Of a stretch of 64,000 bases of DNA, positions 51,740-60,699 are shown in pieces. Location: assembly GCF_001635455.1 (NCBI RefSeq), contig NZ_LWEH01000613.1, positions 62,001 to 126,000 of the forward strand. Direction: 5' to 3'. Position 1 is the stretch's first letter, and every line of letters starts with the position of its first letter. Source of the DNA: Vibrio sp. HI00D65. Its GTDB lineage: Bacteria > Pseudomonadota > Gammaproteobacteria > Enterobacterales > Vibrionaceae. The notes beneath the pieces are model-generated. The model made no database searches and had not been told where the DNA came from. It saw only the letters and a list, made by a program, of their open reading frames with translations. The position numbers and the translations under genes are program-made.

Positions 51740-52717
51740 CTACTTATAACGAATGCCGCGTTCAGCCTCTGGGTCTTCCATGGTTTTGAAACGCTTGTGC
51801 AGCCACATCCACTGCTCTGGCGCGCGTAAGATGATTTTCTCTAGATAGCTATTCATGTAAGCGGCAGCCGCTTTCTCATCTTTTTGCGGGTAGTTATCTT
51901 CGATGGACTCATCGGCCATGATTTCATATTTGCCGTTGTCGTTTCTAAAACCAGAGCCTGGAACAATCGCGCAGCGGCTAGTGTAAGCCAGAATACTAGT
52001 ACCAGTCGTCGTACATGCATCAGGCACGGCGAAGAAAGGCACAAATGCCGCTTTATTACGCCCGTAATCATGATCTGGTAGGTAGAAAAGGATCTCACCC
52101 TGACGCAAGATTCGGATCATGCGCTTCACATCTTTACGGTGAATGAGGCGGTTGCCGTTTTGGGTACGACCGCGGTACTGAATGAACTCATAAGCTGGGT
52201 TATTGTGTGGGCGATACACCCCTAACCCAGGAATACCCAGCACAGCCATTGCTCGCGCGGTGATCTCCAAGTTCAAGGCATGCACACAGCTTAGAAGAAC
52301 ACCTTTGCCATTGGCTTTGTGCGTACGCAGCATCTGAGTGTCTTTGTCGACTAAGATTCGTTTAAAGCGCCATGTTGGCCAGAACCAAGTAATGCCGGTT
52401 TCGATCAGCGCCATACCCGTATTCTTAAAGTTCTCGCTTACCATAGCCGCGACTTCATCTGCTGGCTTATCTGGGAAAGCGAGCTCTAAATTACGAGTGG
52501 CAACTGCGACGCGCTTTTTACCATAGCGGGCGCCTAAAGTGCCCAATGAACGGCCTAACAGTAATAACAGGCGGTAAGGGAGAACGTTAACAATAAGTGC
52601 CAACAGCCCAAAGCCGAACCATACTCCCCAATATTTAGGGTGAAGCAGTGCTAAGGTAAAAGGTGGCTTAGTAATAACGTGTTGTGCAGTGCTACTTGTC
52701 GGAGAAGTTTTTGTCAT
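51740..52717 (-). CDS. Lipid A lauroyl acyltransferase (LpxL-like)
   Basis: Inner-membrane-associated late acyltransferase of lipid A synthesis (LpxL/LpxM/HtrB family). About 325 residues. The catalytic H-x4-E motif is HALNLE; FYLPDHDYG and AYTSRCAIVPGSGF are family blocks, and an N-terminal hydrophobic segment (FGLLALIVNVLPYRLLLLLG) anchors it. Start uncertain among GTG 52726, ATG 52723 and ATG 52717; none has a good ribosome site. slmA lies 24 bases upstream on the same strand, so they may share a transcript. It may be one of several late acyltransferase paralogues. Confidence 0.88.
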   Translation of the reverse strand: MTKTSPTSSTAQHVITKPPFTLALLHPKYWGVWFGFGLLALIVNVLPYRLLLLLGRSLGTLGARYGKKRVAVATRNLELAFPDKPADEVAAMVSENFKNTGMALIETGITWFWPTWRFKRILVDKDTQMLRTHKANGKGVLLSCVHALNLEITARAMAVLGIPGLGVYRPHNNPAYEFIQYRGRTQNGNRLIHRKDVKRMIRILRQGEILFYLPDHDYGRNKAAFVPFFAVPDACTTTGTSILAYTSRCAIVPGSGFRNDNGKYEIMADESIEDNYPQKDEKAAAAYMNSYLEKIILRAPEQWMWLHKRFKTMEDPEAERGIRYK

Positions 52718-52740
52718 AACCATCACTTAAAGTTGGATTG

Positions 52741-53331
52741 CTACTTAATTTGAGCGCTGAGTAGTGCCCAATAAGCATCGAAGTTTTCTGTCGGTTGATA
52801 TTTGAAGTCAGAACGTACGAATCGATTCAGACTGCCTTCAACTTGGCCGAGCAATTGTGCCGCTAAGATTTTCTCATCAACGGGGAATGACTTCCCTTCA
52901 CGAAGCTTTCTCTCGCGCAGAATTTGGCGAAGTTGAGTCTCAATGCGTTCGAACAGTTGATTGATGCGGTCACGTAGGCGCTCGTTTTCAAACATTAGAG
53001 CATGGCCAGATAAAATTCGAGTCAGGCCTGGGTTACGTTCTGAGAAAACTAAGATCAGTTGCAGTACTAGGCGTATACGCTCTAGCGTGTCTTTCTCCTC
53101 ATCCAGAATGCGGTTGATTCGAGACATCAAAGCTTCTTCAATAAACTCGATAAGACCTTCGAACATGCGAGCTTTGCTAGGGAAGTGGCGGTAAAGTGCA
53201 GCTTCAGAAACGCCAACTTGCTTGGCTAATTTTACCGTCGTGATACGGGAAGCACCTTCGGTCGATTCCAACATTTGTGCGAGAGCTTGTAGGATTTCTT
53301 CACGACGGTTTGATTTTCGAGTACCAGCCAT
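52741..53331 (-). CDS. slmA: Nucleoid occlusion factor SlmA
   Basis: TetR-family DNA-binding protein that blocks FtsZ ring assembly over the nucleoid when bound to its sites. 196 residues (E. coli 198). The N-terminal helix-turn-helix with TVKLAKQVGVSEAALYRHFPSKARMFEGLIEFIEE (in part: VSEAALYRHFPSKARMF) is diagnostic, as is NPGLTRILSGHALMFENERLR. It lies in the conserved pyrE-slmA-coaBC-radC region. An LpxL-like gene lies between it and pyrE. Confidence 0.96.
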   Translation of the reverse strand: MAGTRKSNRREEILQALAQMLESTEGASRITTVKLAKQVGVSEAALYRHFPSKARMFEGLIEFIEEALMSRINRILDEEKDTLERIRLVLQLILVFSERNPGLTRILSGHALMFENERLRDRINQLFERIETQLRQILRERKLREGKSFPVDEKILAAQLLGQVEGSLNRFVRSDFKYQPTENFDAYWALLSAQIK

Positions 53332-53500
53332 CTATTTACTTCCTTTCCTAAAGATGAGGATTGAGTGAAGAAGGATTATAAACACCATTCAATTCTGTTT
53401 CCTAGTTTTGTAAGCCCTAGGTCAACAGAATCGAGAGGTGTCAGCAGATTGTCAGCTCAAAATTGTCTATTTATCCGACAATATTGCTCTAATCAGTGAG

Positions 53501-54748
53501 TTAGTGATGCTTTTCTAGCAATAGTTGGATCTGCTCAAGGATCTGGAAGCCAAGCGCGCCTTTGCTATCCAGTGGCAGAGACTTATCGCCACCTTTCCAA
53601 TAAAGGTGCAATTCGTTACTGCTACTATTGAAGCCTTGGCCTTCAACAGATACATCATTAGCGCAAATCATATCGAGGTTCTTTCGCTCTAGCTTACCGC
53701 GAGCATATTTCTCAACATCTTGCGTTTCAGCCGCAAACCCTACTGTAAATGGACGACCTTCTGTCATTGCTGCGACAGAAGCGACGATATCTGGGTTTTT
53801 CACCATGTGAATAGTCATGTCATCTTTGCCATCTACTTTTTTAAGTTTCTGGTCTGCAATGGTCTGTGGGCGGTAATCGGCAACTGCAGCACAGCTGATG
53901 AAAACATCGTGTTGAGCGGCGTGAGCAGTAACGACATCAAACATCTGTTGAGCACTATCGACATCGACGCGAGTCACTTTGTCTGGCGTAGCGAGTGACA
54001 CAGGCCCACTCACTAACGTGACCGTTGCACCTTGCTTAGCTGCGGCTTCAGCTAGCGCATAGCCCATTTTGCCTGAGCTATGGTTGGTGATGTAACGCAC
54101 AGGGTCAATGGCTTCACGAGTTGGTCCTGCAGTGATAAGCACAGAGCGACCTGCAAGTGGTTTAGGTTGGAAGAAGTCTTCACAGCAGTGTACAAGCTGC
54201 ATTGGCTCTAACATGCGGCCCATACCAACATCACCACATGCTTGTTCGCCAGACGCTGGCCCCCAAACCTCACAACCACGACGTTTTAGTGTCGCGATGT
54301 TCTCTTGAGTGGCGGGGTGGCTGTACATTTGTTGGTTCATTGCTGGCGATACCGCAACTGGCGCATCGGTCGCTAAAACTAAAGTGGTCAGTAGGTCGTT
54401 GCCCATGCCTGCAGTCATACGTGCAATAAGATCGGCAGTCGCCGGTGCTAACAATACTAAGTCAGCCCATTTTGCGAGTTCGATGTGACCCATTGAAGCT
54501 TCAGCAGCAGGATCAAGCAAACTATCGGACACTGGCCTTCCCGAGACCGCTTGCATAGTCAGTGGAGTGATGAACTCCTTAGCTGCATTGGTCATGACGA
54601 CCTGCACTTGTGCCCCACGTTCAACCAAGCGTCGAGTTAGCTCGGCACATTTGTAAGCAGCGATACCACCACTAATACCAAGAAGAATTTTTTTCCCTGC
54701 TAGGCCTGGTTGGTCAGCGTTACTCAGTGGATTAACCTGTGTTTGCAT
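53501..54748 (-). CDS. coaBC: Bifunctional phosphopantothenoylcysteine decarboxylase/synthetase
   Basis: Two steps of coenzyme A synthesis. 415 residues. The FMN-dependent CoaC domain (residues about 15-190) has GISGGIAAYK, the catalytic His in SMGHIELAKWADL, and PAMNQQMYSHPATQ; the CoaB domain (about 200-405) has the nucleotide motif TAGPTREAIDPVRYITNHSSGKMG (in part: GPTREAIDPVRYITNHSSG), AAVADYRP and the C-terminal KNPDIV and AETQDVEKYARGKL. ATG 54748 (MQTQVNPLSNAD) is used. In E. coli dut lies between slmA and coaBC; here that interval is non-coding. Confidence 0.97.
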   Translation of the reverse strand: MQTQVNPLSNADQPGLAGKKILLGISGGIAAYKCAELTRRLVERGAQVQVVMTNAAKEFITPLTMQAVSGRPVSDSLLDPAAEASMGHIELAKWADLVLLAPATADLIARMTAGMGNDLLTTLVLATDAPVAVSPAMNQQMYSHPATQENIATLKRRGCEVWGPASGEQACGDVGMGRMLEPMQLVHCCEDFFQPKPLAGRSVLITAGPTREAIDPVRYITNHSSGKMGYALAEAAAKQGATVTLVSGPVSLATPDKVTRVDVDSAQQMFDVVTAHAAQHDVFISCAAVADYRPQTIADQKLKKVDGKDDMTIHMVKNPDIVASVAAMTEGRPFTVGFAAETQDVEKYARGKLERKNLDMICANDVSVEGQGFNSSSNELHLYWKGGDKSLPLDSKGALGFQILEQIQLLLEKHH

Positions 54749-54973
54749 GATTCTGTTCCTTAATTTTTCTGCGACTTACGATATCAGAACAAAGGATGAG
54801 TGCCTAGAAGCAGAACTTGAACAGACTTGACGCTCATCAAATTGGCGTTATCAAACTTATCAATTACACGGTTTTGCTGGTGGCTCGGCTGACTTTATCT
54901 CTATTAAAGGATCTCTGGATACTCGCTGGTTACGCTGATGGGTTATGTTCATAAGCAATGGATTTGCTCTTCT

Positions 54974-55648
54974 ATGCCGATAAATAAAATGCCCGCAGAA
55001 TCGATGCCAAGAGAGAAACTACTGACTCGAGGGCCAGACTCTTTGAGTGATGCAGAGCTGCTGGCCATCTTTCTTCGAACTGGCACGCAAGGAATGAACG
55101 TACTAGAGCTGGCAGACAAGCTGCTCAAAGACTTCGGTTCACTCAGGCACCTTTTCTCAGCAACACAAGCTGAGTTCTGTGCTCATAAAGGGATGGGACA
55201 AGCGAAGTATGTTCAATTACAAGCCGTATTAGAGATGACGCAGCGTTACCTCGCGGAGACCTTATCTCGAGGTGACGCATTGACTAGCCCGAGTCATACT
55301 AAGCTATATCTGTCGAGTATGTTGCGCGACCGCCAGCGAGAAGCCTTCTATATATTGTTTCTTGATAATCAAAATAGGGTAATAAAGGATGAAGTGATGT
55401 TTGAGGGGACGATTGATGCTGCATCGGTTTACCCCAGAGAGGTCGTTAAGCGGGCGCTTCACCATAATGCAGCCGCTCTCATTTTGGCGCATAACCACCC
55501 CTCGGGTATTGCAGAGCCAAGCCAAGCGGACAGGCGAATAACCCGTCGATTGACCGACGCTTTGGCGCTGGTGGATATTCGAATTCTCGACCATTTTGTG
55601 GTCGGAGATGGTGAAGTTGTCTCTTTTGCTGAGCGCGGATGGATTTGA
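54974..55648 (+). CDS. radC: RadC family JAMM-domain protein
   Basis: 224 residues (E. coli 222). The C-terminal JAMM/MPN-like metalloprotease fold has the AHNHPSGIAEPS motif with a downstream Asp (DIRILDHFVVGDG), and the N-terminal UPF0758 helix-hairpin-helix region includes KLLTRGPDSLSDAELLAIFLRTG (in part: SDAELLAIFLRTG). The original DNA-repair role assigned to RadC was withdrawn, and the function is unknown. ATG 54974 (MPINKMPAESMPREK) is chosen by homology; there is no strong ribosome site. It precedes rpmB, as in E. coli. Confidence 0.92.
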   Translation: MPINKMPAESMPREKLLTRGPDSLSDAELLAIFLRTGTQGMNVLELADKLLKDFGSLRHLFSATQAEFCAHKGMGQAKYVQLQAVLEMTQRYLAETLSRGDALTSPSHTKLYLSSMLRDRQREAFYILFLDNQNRVIKDEVMFEGTIDAASVYPREVVKRALHHNAAALILAHNHPSGIAEPSQADRRITRRLTDALALVDIRILDHFVVGDGEVVSFAERGWI

Positions 55649-55790
55649 ATCACATTTTAGGTTGTTAACTACGTTAAATCTGCTATCATTCCGCCCACAT
55701 TTTTAGACCTAAAATCAGCTCTGATTACTCAAGCAAGCTGCGCTGCACAAAAAAAGATCACGAAATCCGCAAAAAGGATCTGTTCGGGTC

Positions 55791-55819
55791 TTGAGCAATG
55801 CGTGTCAAGTTAGTATAAT
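55791..55819 (+). promoter_or_regulatory. Sigma-70 promoter of rpmB-rpmG
   Basis: TTGAGC (55791-55796) and a perfect TATAAT (55814-55819) are 17 bases apart. A GC-rich GCGCGACC follows, the discriminator type expected at stringently controlled ribosomal promoters. The leader to rpmB is about 115 bases. Confidence 0.8.
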
Positions 55820-55939
55820 GCGCGACCTTTGATAGCCTTGTATGGATTTTCCATAACGGTTTTTACCTTCTATTTTTATTGATAGAGAGGTTCGGCCACC
55901 AAGGTTGATATCGAGCTGAAACGATTGGAGAAGACATTC

Positions 55940-56176
55940 ATGTCCCGAGTATGCCAAGTAACTGGTAAGCGTCCAGTAACGGGTAACAACCGTTCACACG
56001 CACGCAATGCTACTAAGCGCCGTTTTCTGCCGAACCTACAAACTCATCGTTTCTGGGTAGAGAGCGAAAAACGTTTTGTTAAACTACGTCTAACTGCTAA
56101 AGGCATGCGTATCATTGATAAGAAAGGCATCGATGCTGTTCTTGTTGATATTCGTGCACGTGGCGAAAACGTTTAA
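55940..56176 (+). CDS. rpmB: 50S ribosomal protein L28
   Basis: 78 residues, equal to E. coli L28. The start MSRVCQVTGKRPVTGNNRSH and the basic core RNATKRRFLPNLQTHRFWVE are standard (pieces within the limit). ATG 55940 follows TTGGAGAAG; an earlier in-frame TTG overlaps that site. It is followed by rpmG after 13 bases in the conserved rpmBG operon. Confidence 0.98.
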   Translation: MSRVCQVTGKRPVTGNNRSHARNATKRRFLPNLQTHRFWVESEKRFVKLRLTAKGMRIIDKKGIDAVLVDIRARGENV

Positions 56177-56189
56177 GAGGAATTAAGCA

Positions 56190-56357
56190 ATGGCTAAAGG
56201 CATTCGTGAGAAAATTCGTCTAGTATCTTCTGCAGGTACTGGTCACTTCTACACAACTGATAAGAACAAGCGTAACATGCCAGGCAAATTTGAGATCAAA
56301 AAGTTTGATCCAGTAGTTCGCCAACACGTTATGTACAAAGAAGCGAAAATCAAGTAA
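56190..56357 (+). CDS. rpmG: 50S ribosomal protein L33
   Basis: 55 residues, starting MAKGIREKIRLVSSAGTGHF and ending VMYKEAKIK, nearly the same as E. coli L33. It is the cysteine-free form (no CxxC zinc ribbon), as usual in gammaproteobacteria. GAGGAA lies 7 bases before the ATG, and the gene lies 13 bases after rpmB. Terminator downstream. Confidence 0.98.
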   Translation: MAKGIREKIRLVSSAGTGHFYTTDKNKRNMPGKFEIKKFDPVVRQHVMYKEAKIK

Positions 56358-56398
56358 TTGATGCTTTTTTGGCTCTTCTTTAGTAGAAGAAAGAATTG

Positions 56399-56429
56399 AA
56401 AAACCCAGCTTAATCGCTGGGTTTTTTTA
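56399..56429 (+). terminator. Terminator after rpmG
   Basis: AAACCCAGC / GCTGGGTTT stem with a 6-base loop, followed by TTTTTA. Confidence 0.85.
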
Positions 56430-56559
56430 TACCTAAAATTTGATGCCTCCACGTATCTTTTAATCTTTATAAGGATCTAGCCAGTACAAATAGCAACATA
56501 GAAAGTATCGCCACTTTCACGATATACTGAAGACTCAATAGGTTAGATGGCAGAATCAG

Positions 56560-57075
56560 ATGAGATATCGTGGACGTAGGTGGAACAACATACTCATGTT
56601 AAGCGTGATCGCTTTTATTGGGGTACTCAACCTTCCTACTTTGATCAAAGCGTATCTTATCGAGCCAGAACCTGAGCAACAGGTTAGTAGCGCTTACCCC
56701 CACCTGTTAAATCCTAGAGCCGAGCTGCAAGCGTTATACTTTGCGAAGTGGTCATTGGTGCTCGAAGGTGATCAGTGGGGCTATCAATTGAAAGGCTTTG
56801 CCCCAGAGCAAAACATTAGTGCTCAAGAACGCGTTCAACGCTGGCAACAGCTTGTTGGCACCAAGGTTGACTCGCAAACCTATACTAACCTTGCTTCTCA
56901 GCTCAGCACTCCGCATACCATAGAAGTGTGGTATCAAGACCAAGAAGAGCCTCAACGCGTTACTTACTATCAGCTGCCTGAGTTTTGGTTACTAAAAAAC
57001 TGGAATGGTCAGTGGTTGGCGGTGTCTATTGAAGAGAGCTACCTGTTTCCAAATCTTAGCTCAGAGAATCCCTAA
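56560..57075 (+). CDS. Membrane-anchored protein of unknown function upstream of mutM
   Basis: 171 residues. A short basic N-terminus is followed by one hydrophobic span (ILMLSVIAFIGVLNLPTLI), after which the rest is probably periplasmic. I do not recognise the family. The block LNPRAELQALYFAKWSLVL and the W-rich end (YQLPEFWLLKNWNGQWLAV) suggest a small folded domain. It lies 17 bases before mutM on the same strand, so it may be co-transcribed. Ribosome site weak. Probably real from length and composition. Confidence 0.75.
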   Translation: MRYRGRRWNNILMLSVIAFIGVLNLPTLIKAYLIEPEPEQQVSSAYPHLLNPRAELQALYFAKWSLVLEGDQWGYQLKGFAPEQNISAQERVQRWQQLVGTKVDSQTYTNLASQLSTPHTIEVWYQDQEEPQRVTYYQLPEFWLLKNWNGQWLAVSIEESYLFPNLSSENP

Positions 57076-57092
57076 AATCGGACGATTAGATT

Positions 57093-57902
57093 ATGCCTGA
57101 ATTACCCGAAGTCGAAGTAAGCCGCATGGGGATCTCACCTCATTTAGTCGGCGAGACCATTAAGAAACTGACCTTTCGTACGCCAAAGCTGCGCTGGGAT
57201 ATCCCACAAGAGCTTAAAAAGCTAGAAGGGCAGGTGATTCGTGCGATCTCACGTCGTGCTAAGTATCTGTTGATTGAAACTGATACAGGAACTGCAATTG
57301 TTCATCTTGGAATGTCGGGATCACTGCGCGTATTAGATGCCGATTTCCCGGCAGCAAAGCACGATCACGTGGATCTCAAGCTCACTAACGGCAAAGTACT
57401 GCGCTATAACGATCCGCGTCGTTTTGGTGCTTGGTTGTGGTCAGCACCTGATGAAGTCCACGCTGTGTTGCTTGGCTCTGGCCCTGAGCCGTTAACGGAT
57501 GACTTTAACGCTGACTATATCGCTGAAAAAGCAGAAAAGCGTAAAGTCGCGGTAAAGCAGTTCATCATGGATAACAAAGTGGTGGTCGGTGTCGGGAATA
57601 TCTACGCTAATGAAGCCTTGTTCTCTGCAAAAATTCACCCGTTACGAGCAGCAAACAAAGTAACCAAAGCCGAATGGATCTTGTTAACCGATGAGATCAA
57701 ACAAGTGCTCGCGACGGCTATCAAGCAAGGTGGCACGACGCTGAAAGATTTCTCTCAGGCTGACGGTAAACCAGGTTACTTTGCGCAAGAGCTGCAAGTG
57801 TATGGTAAAGCAGGTGAAAAGTGCCCAAGCTGCGAAGCGCTGATTCAAGAGCTCAAAATCGGTCAGCGTAATACGTTTTATTGCGACGAGTGCCAAGTAT
57901 AG
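57093..57902 (+). CDS. mutM: Formamidopyrimidine-DNA glycosylase
   Basis: Removes 8-oxoguanine and formamidopyrimidines and nicks the site (beta-delta lyase). 269 residues, as in E. coli. The start MPELPEVEV provides the catalytic Pro2 and Glu3; Lys near residue 58 (SRRAKYLL) and the DNA-binding IYANEALF block are present; the C-terminal zinc finger is CPSC-x16-CDEC. The ATG fits the family. The gene order rpmBG-mutM-coaD is kept, with an epimerase gene inserted. Confidence 0.97.
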   Translation: MPELPEVEVSRMGISPHLVGETIKKLTFRTPKLRWDIPQELKKLEGQVIRAISRRAKYLLIETDTGTAIVHLGMSGSLRVLDADFPAAKHDHVDLKLTNGKVLRYNDPRRFGAWLWSAPDEVHAVLLGSGPEPLTDDFNADYIAEKAEKRKVAVKQFIMDNKVVVGVGNIYANEALFSAKIHPLRAANKVTKAEWILLTDEIKQVLATAIKQGGTTLKDFSQADGKPGYFAQELQVYGKAGEKCPSCEALIQELKIGQRNTFYCDECQV

Positions 57903-57993
57903 AAAATCTGAACGCGTGTTCACTTTTTATTGCTAGTCGATAGACTAGCGAGTGGCTACAATTGTACTAATTATATGAATTGAGAATAGTAGA

Positions 57994-58998
57994 ATGAAAT
58001 ATTTGGTAACTGGCGTTGCTGGTTTTATTGGCTCTGCAGTGTCGGAGCGACTATGTGCGGCAGGGCATGAGGTTATTGGTATTGATAACCTAAATGACTA
58101 CTACGAAGTCTCTTTGAAACATGATCGCCTCAAGCGTATCGGACATGAAAACCTTACCTTTATCGAGCTTGATCTCGCTGATAGAGAAGGTATCGCTGAG
58201 CTTTTCGCACAGCAAAAATTTGACCGTGTGATTCACTTAGCGGCGCAAGCTGGCGTTCGTTATTCAATCGATAATCCAATGGCTTATGCCGACAGCAACC
58301 TTGTTGGTCACTTAGCGATTTTGGAAGGCTGTCGCCATAACAAGGTCGAACACTTAGTTTATGCTTCATCAAGCTCGGTATATGGCTTGAACCAGAAAAT
58401 GCCATTCCACACGGCAGACAGCGTTGACCACCCGATTTCATTGTACGCAGCGACTAAGAAGTCGAATGAGCTAATGGCACATACCTATTCTCATCTGTAC
58501 GATGTACCGACAACCGGTCTACGCTTCTTTACGGTGTACGGTCCTTGGAGCCGCCCAGATATGGCGATGTTTAAGTTTGCGAACTTAATTGTGGCGGGCA
58601 AAGAGATCGACATTTACAACAACGGCGACATGATGCGCGACTTCACTTATATCGATGATATCGTTGAAGGCATTATTCGTGTACAAGATCGAATTCCAGC
58701 AAAACAGCCAGATTGGACGGTAGAGCAAGGATCACCGGCGACCAGCTCTGCACCATACCGTGTGTTCAACATAGGTCATGGTAGCCCAGTTAAATTGATG
58801 GATTACGTTGAAGCATTGGAAACGGCTTTAGGCATCGAAGCGAAGAAGAACTTCATGCCAATACAACCAGGTGATGTGTACGCAACTTACGCCGATACTG
58901 AAGATCTGTTTCAAGCAGTAGGCTATAAGCCTCAAGTTAAAATCCAAGAAGGCGCCAAAGCATTCGCGGATTGGTATAAAGCTTACTACTCTTTGTAA
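57994..58998 (+). CDS. NAD-dependent UDP-sugar epimerase (UDP-glucuronate 4-epimerase-like)
   Basis: 334-residue extended SDR enzyme. The NAD motif is GVAGFIGSAV (residues 7-16), the catalytic residues are Ser in SSSSVYG and Tyr-x-x-x-Lys in YAATKKSNE. The block IDNLNDYYEVSLKHDRL is characteristic of UDP-glucuronate/galacturonate 4-epimerases (in part: GIDNLNDYY), as are FFTVYGPWSRPDMA and GDMMRDFTYIDDI. It makes UDP-galacturonate or a related sugar for surface polysaccharide. Substrate not proven. It lies between mutM and coaD, where E. coli has none, so it is an insertion typical of LPS-region borders. A terminator follows. Confidence 0.9.
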   Translation: MKYLVTGVAGFIGSAVSERLCAAGHEVIGIDNLNDYYEVSLKHDRLKRIGHENLTFIELDLADREGIAELFAQQKFDRVIHLAAQAGVRYSIDNPMAYADSNLVGHLAILEGCRHNKVEHLVYASSSSVYGLNQKMPFHTADSVDHPISLYAATKKSNELMAHTYSHLYDVPTTGLRFFTVYGPWSRPDMAMFKFANLIVAGKEIDIYNNGDMMRDFTYIDDIVEGIIRVQDRIPAKQPDWTVEQGSPATSSAPYRVFNIGHGSPVKLMDYVEALETALGIEAKKNFMPIQPGDVYATYADTEDLFQAVGYKPQVKIQEGAKAFADWYKAYYSL

Positions 58999-59017
58999 AT
59001 CTTAATTCTTCTAATAA

Positions 59018-59047
59018 AAAATAGCGCTCAATGAGCGCTATTTTTTT
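59018..59047. terminator. Terminator between the epimerase gene and coaD
   Basis: AAATAGCGCTCA / TGAGCGCTATTT, a long AT/GC stem with almost no loop, then TTTT on the plus strand and A run before it; probably bidirectional. Confidence 0.8.
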
Positions 59048-59055
59048 ACACAGGC

Positions 59056-59538
59056 TTATTTCACTGTTTTCAGTTTGATTTCATCTGCAACTTTCTGTGG
59101 CACAAACTGACTTATGTCCCCACCGTGGATCGCGACTTCACGAACGATCGTTGAAGATAAGAAAGCATACTCTTCCGAAGGCGTTAGAAAAACGCTTTCA
59201 AGACCGGGTAGGAGCTTGCGATACATGCTAGTGAGACCGAACTCGTACTCAAAGTCCATGGTTGTTCTTAAGCCCCGCACCAATACGTCAGCTTTCTGTT
59301 CTTTGGCAAAGTCGACAAGTAACCCAGAAAAGCCTTCAACAGATACATTAGGCAAGTGAGACACGGCATCACGCAACAGCTCGACTCGTTCATCTAGCTT
59401 AAACATGGTCTTTTTGCTTGGGCTCGCGGCTACTCCCACCGTGATATGATTAAACATGCTTGCAGCTCGGACAATAATATCGAGGTGACCATTGGTTACC
59501 GGATCGAAAGTGCCTGGGTAGATAACGTGTGTGGTCAT
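59056..59538 (-). CDS. coaD: Phosphopantetheine adenylyltransferase
   Basis: Fourth step of coenzyme A synthesis: 4'-phosphopantetheine plus ATP to dephospho-CoA. 160 residues (E. coli 159). The nucleotidyltransferase motif is GTFDPVTNGHLDII (T-x-G-H), with the second motif FLSSTIVREVAIHGGD. The TTG/ATG start question does not arise: ATG 59538 is clear. It is one base downstream of the glycosyltransferase gene on the same strand, indicating co-transcription, as in other gammaproteobacteria where coaD lies with LPS core genes. Confidence 0.97.
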   Translation of the reverse strand: MTTHVIYPGTFDPVTNGHLDIIVRAASMFNHITVGVAASPSKKTMFKLDERVELLRDAVSHLPNVSVEGFSGLLVDFAKEQKADVLVRGLRTTMDFEYEFGLTSMYRKLLPGLESVFLTPSEEYAFLSSTIVREVAIHGGDISQFVPQKVADEIKLKTVK

Positions 59539-59539
59539 A

Positions 59540-60604
59540 TTAGCTGTCCTTGCTTGGTGTTTTAATTGAGTTTAAGGCTTTGTCGAGAGTCTGCTTTACC
59601 ATGTCGAGCGTGATGTCTTTCATTAAATCATCGCCTTTTGCTCGAGTTCCCCATGGAAGGTCTTTAACCGGTTTCCCTTGTTGCGCTTCTACGTGCTGTT
59701 GATAAACACTGACCACAATATCAAGGTCATTATAGGGCCCTGTTCTTCGAGGATCACTGTGTGCGTATAACCCGATAACAGGTGTTGATTGTGTTGTTGC
59801 TAGGTGTGCTGGGCCGGTATCTGGTGCGATTACCATGGTCGCATGCTTGAGTACAGCGGTGAGTTGCTTTAGGTTAGTTTTGCCAATTAAATTGATGACA
59901 GGAGATTGGCATAGCGCTTCGATGTCTTTACCAAGGTTTACTTCTCGTGGAGCTGGAGAGCCACAGAGTACCACTTGCATCCCTTTTTCTACTGCATAAT
60001 CGGCAATAGCGGCATATCGTTCAGTTAACCAATTACGTGAATCTTTGCTTGCTGCAGGAGATATAACCAAGGTTTGTTTCCCAGCCGTAGTGTCGATGGC
60101 TAGTTGTTCGTCTTCCGGTGTTAAAGGAATATCCCATTGAGGTTTATCGAAGGGTACACCAATGTAGCGAGCAAACTCGGCAAAGTTATCTAACACATGA
60201 AACTTATCTGAAATAGGCAGGTGGCGATTAGTAAAGAGTGATTGCATTTCACGAGTGCGGTTTTTGCCAAATCCTACCTTACATTTCGCCTTTATTCCCC
60301 AGGAAAGTACGCTGGCTCTGAGTGCGGCTTGCATGTGTAGCAGCGCATCAAATTTGCGGTCAGATAGTTGACGCCATAATTCACGCATCCCTTTGAAGCC
60401 TTGTTTCTTATCGAAAACAACGACTTCAATATCTGGCAGGTCGCCGATAAGCATGGCCTCTATTTTTCCAGTTATCCAAGTTATTTTCGTTTCAGGCCAC
60501 TGCTTCTGGATGGCTTGAACCACAGAAATAGCATGACAAACATCGCCAATCGCAGAGAGGCGAAGTATGCAAAGAGATTGAGGTGCAGTTGAGAACAGTG
60601 ACAT
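59540..60604 (-). CDS. Glycosyltransferase family 9 (heptosyltransferase-like)
   Basis: 354 residues. The GT9 start SLCILRLSAIGDVCHAISVVQAI (in part: RLSAIGDVCHAISVV) matches ADP-heptose:LPS heptosyltransferases, and the C-terminal domain has VISPAASKDSRNW and IAPDTGPAHLATTQSTPVIGLY (in part: APDTGPAHLA). It likely adds heptose to the inner core of lipopolysaccharide on the cytosolic face of the inner membrane; whether it is WaaC-, WaaF- or WaaQ-like cannot be told. It overlaps in operon with coaD. Confidence 0.9.
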   Translation of the reverse strand: MSLFSTAPQSLCILRLSAIGDVCHAISVVQAIQKQWPETKITWITGKIEAMLIGDLPDIEVVVFDKKQGFKGMRELWRQLSDRKFDALLHMQAALRASVLSWGIKAKCKVGFGKNRTREMQSLFTNRHLPISDKFHVLDNFAEFARYIGVPFDKPQWDIPLTPEDEQLAIDTTAGKQTLVISPAASKDSRNWLTERYAAIADYAVEKGMQVVLCGSPAPREVNLGKDIEALCQSPVINLIGKTNLKQLTAVLKHATMVIAPDTGPAHLATTQSTPVIGLYAHSDPRRTGPYNDLDIVVSVYQQHVEAQQGKPVKDLPWGTRAKGDDLMKDITLDMVKQTLDKALNSIKTPSKDS

Positions 60605-60699
60605 AAAGAGTCCGAGAAAGTGAATAACATCAGAATTATGCAGATACTCGCATTAGTTGTAAAATAGCAATGACTAAAAGCGACCCAAAGGCCTCATAG

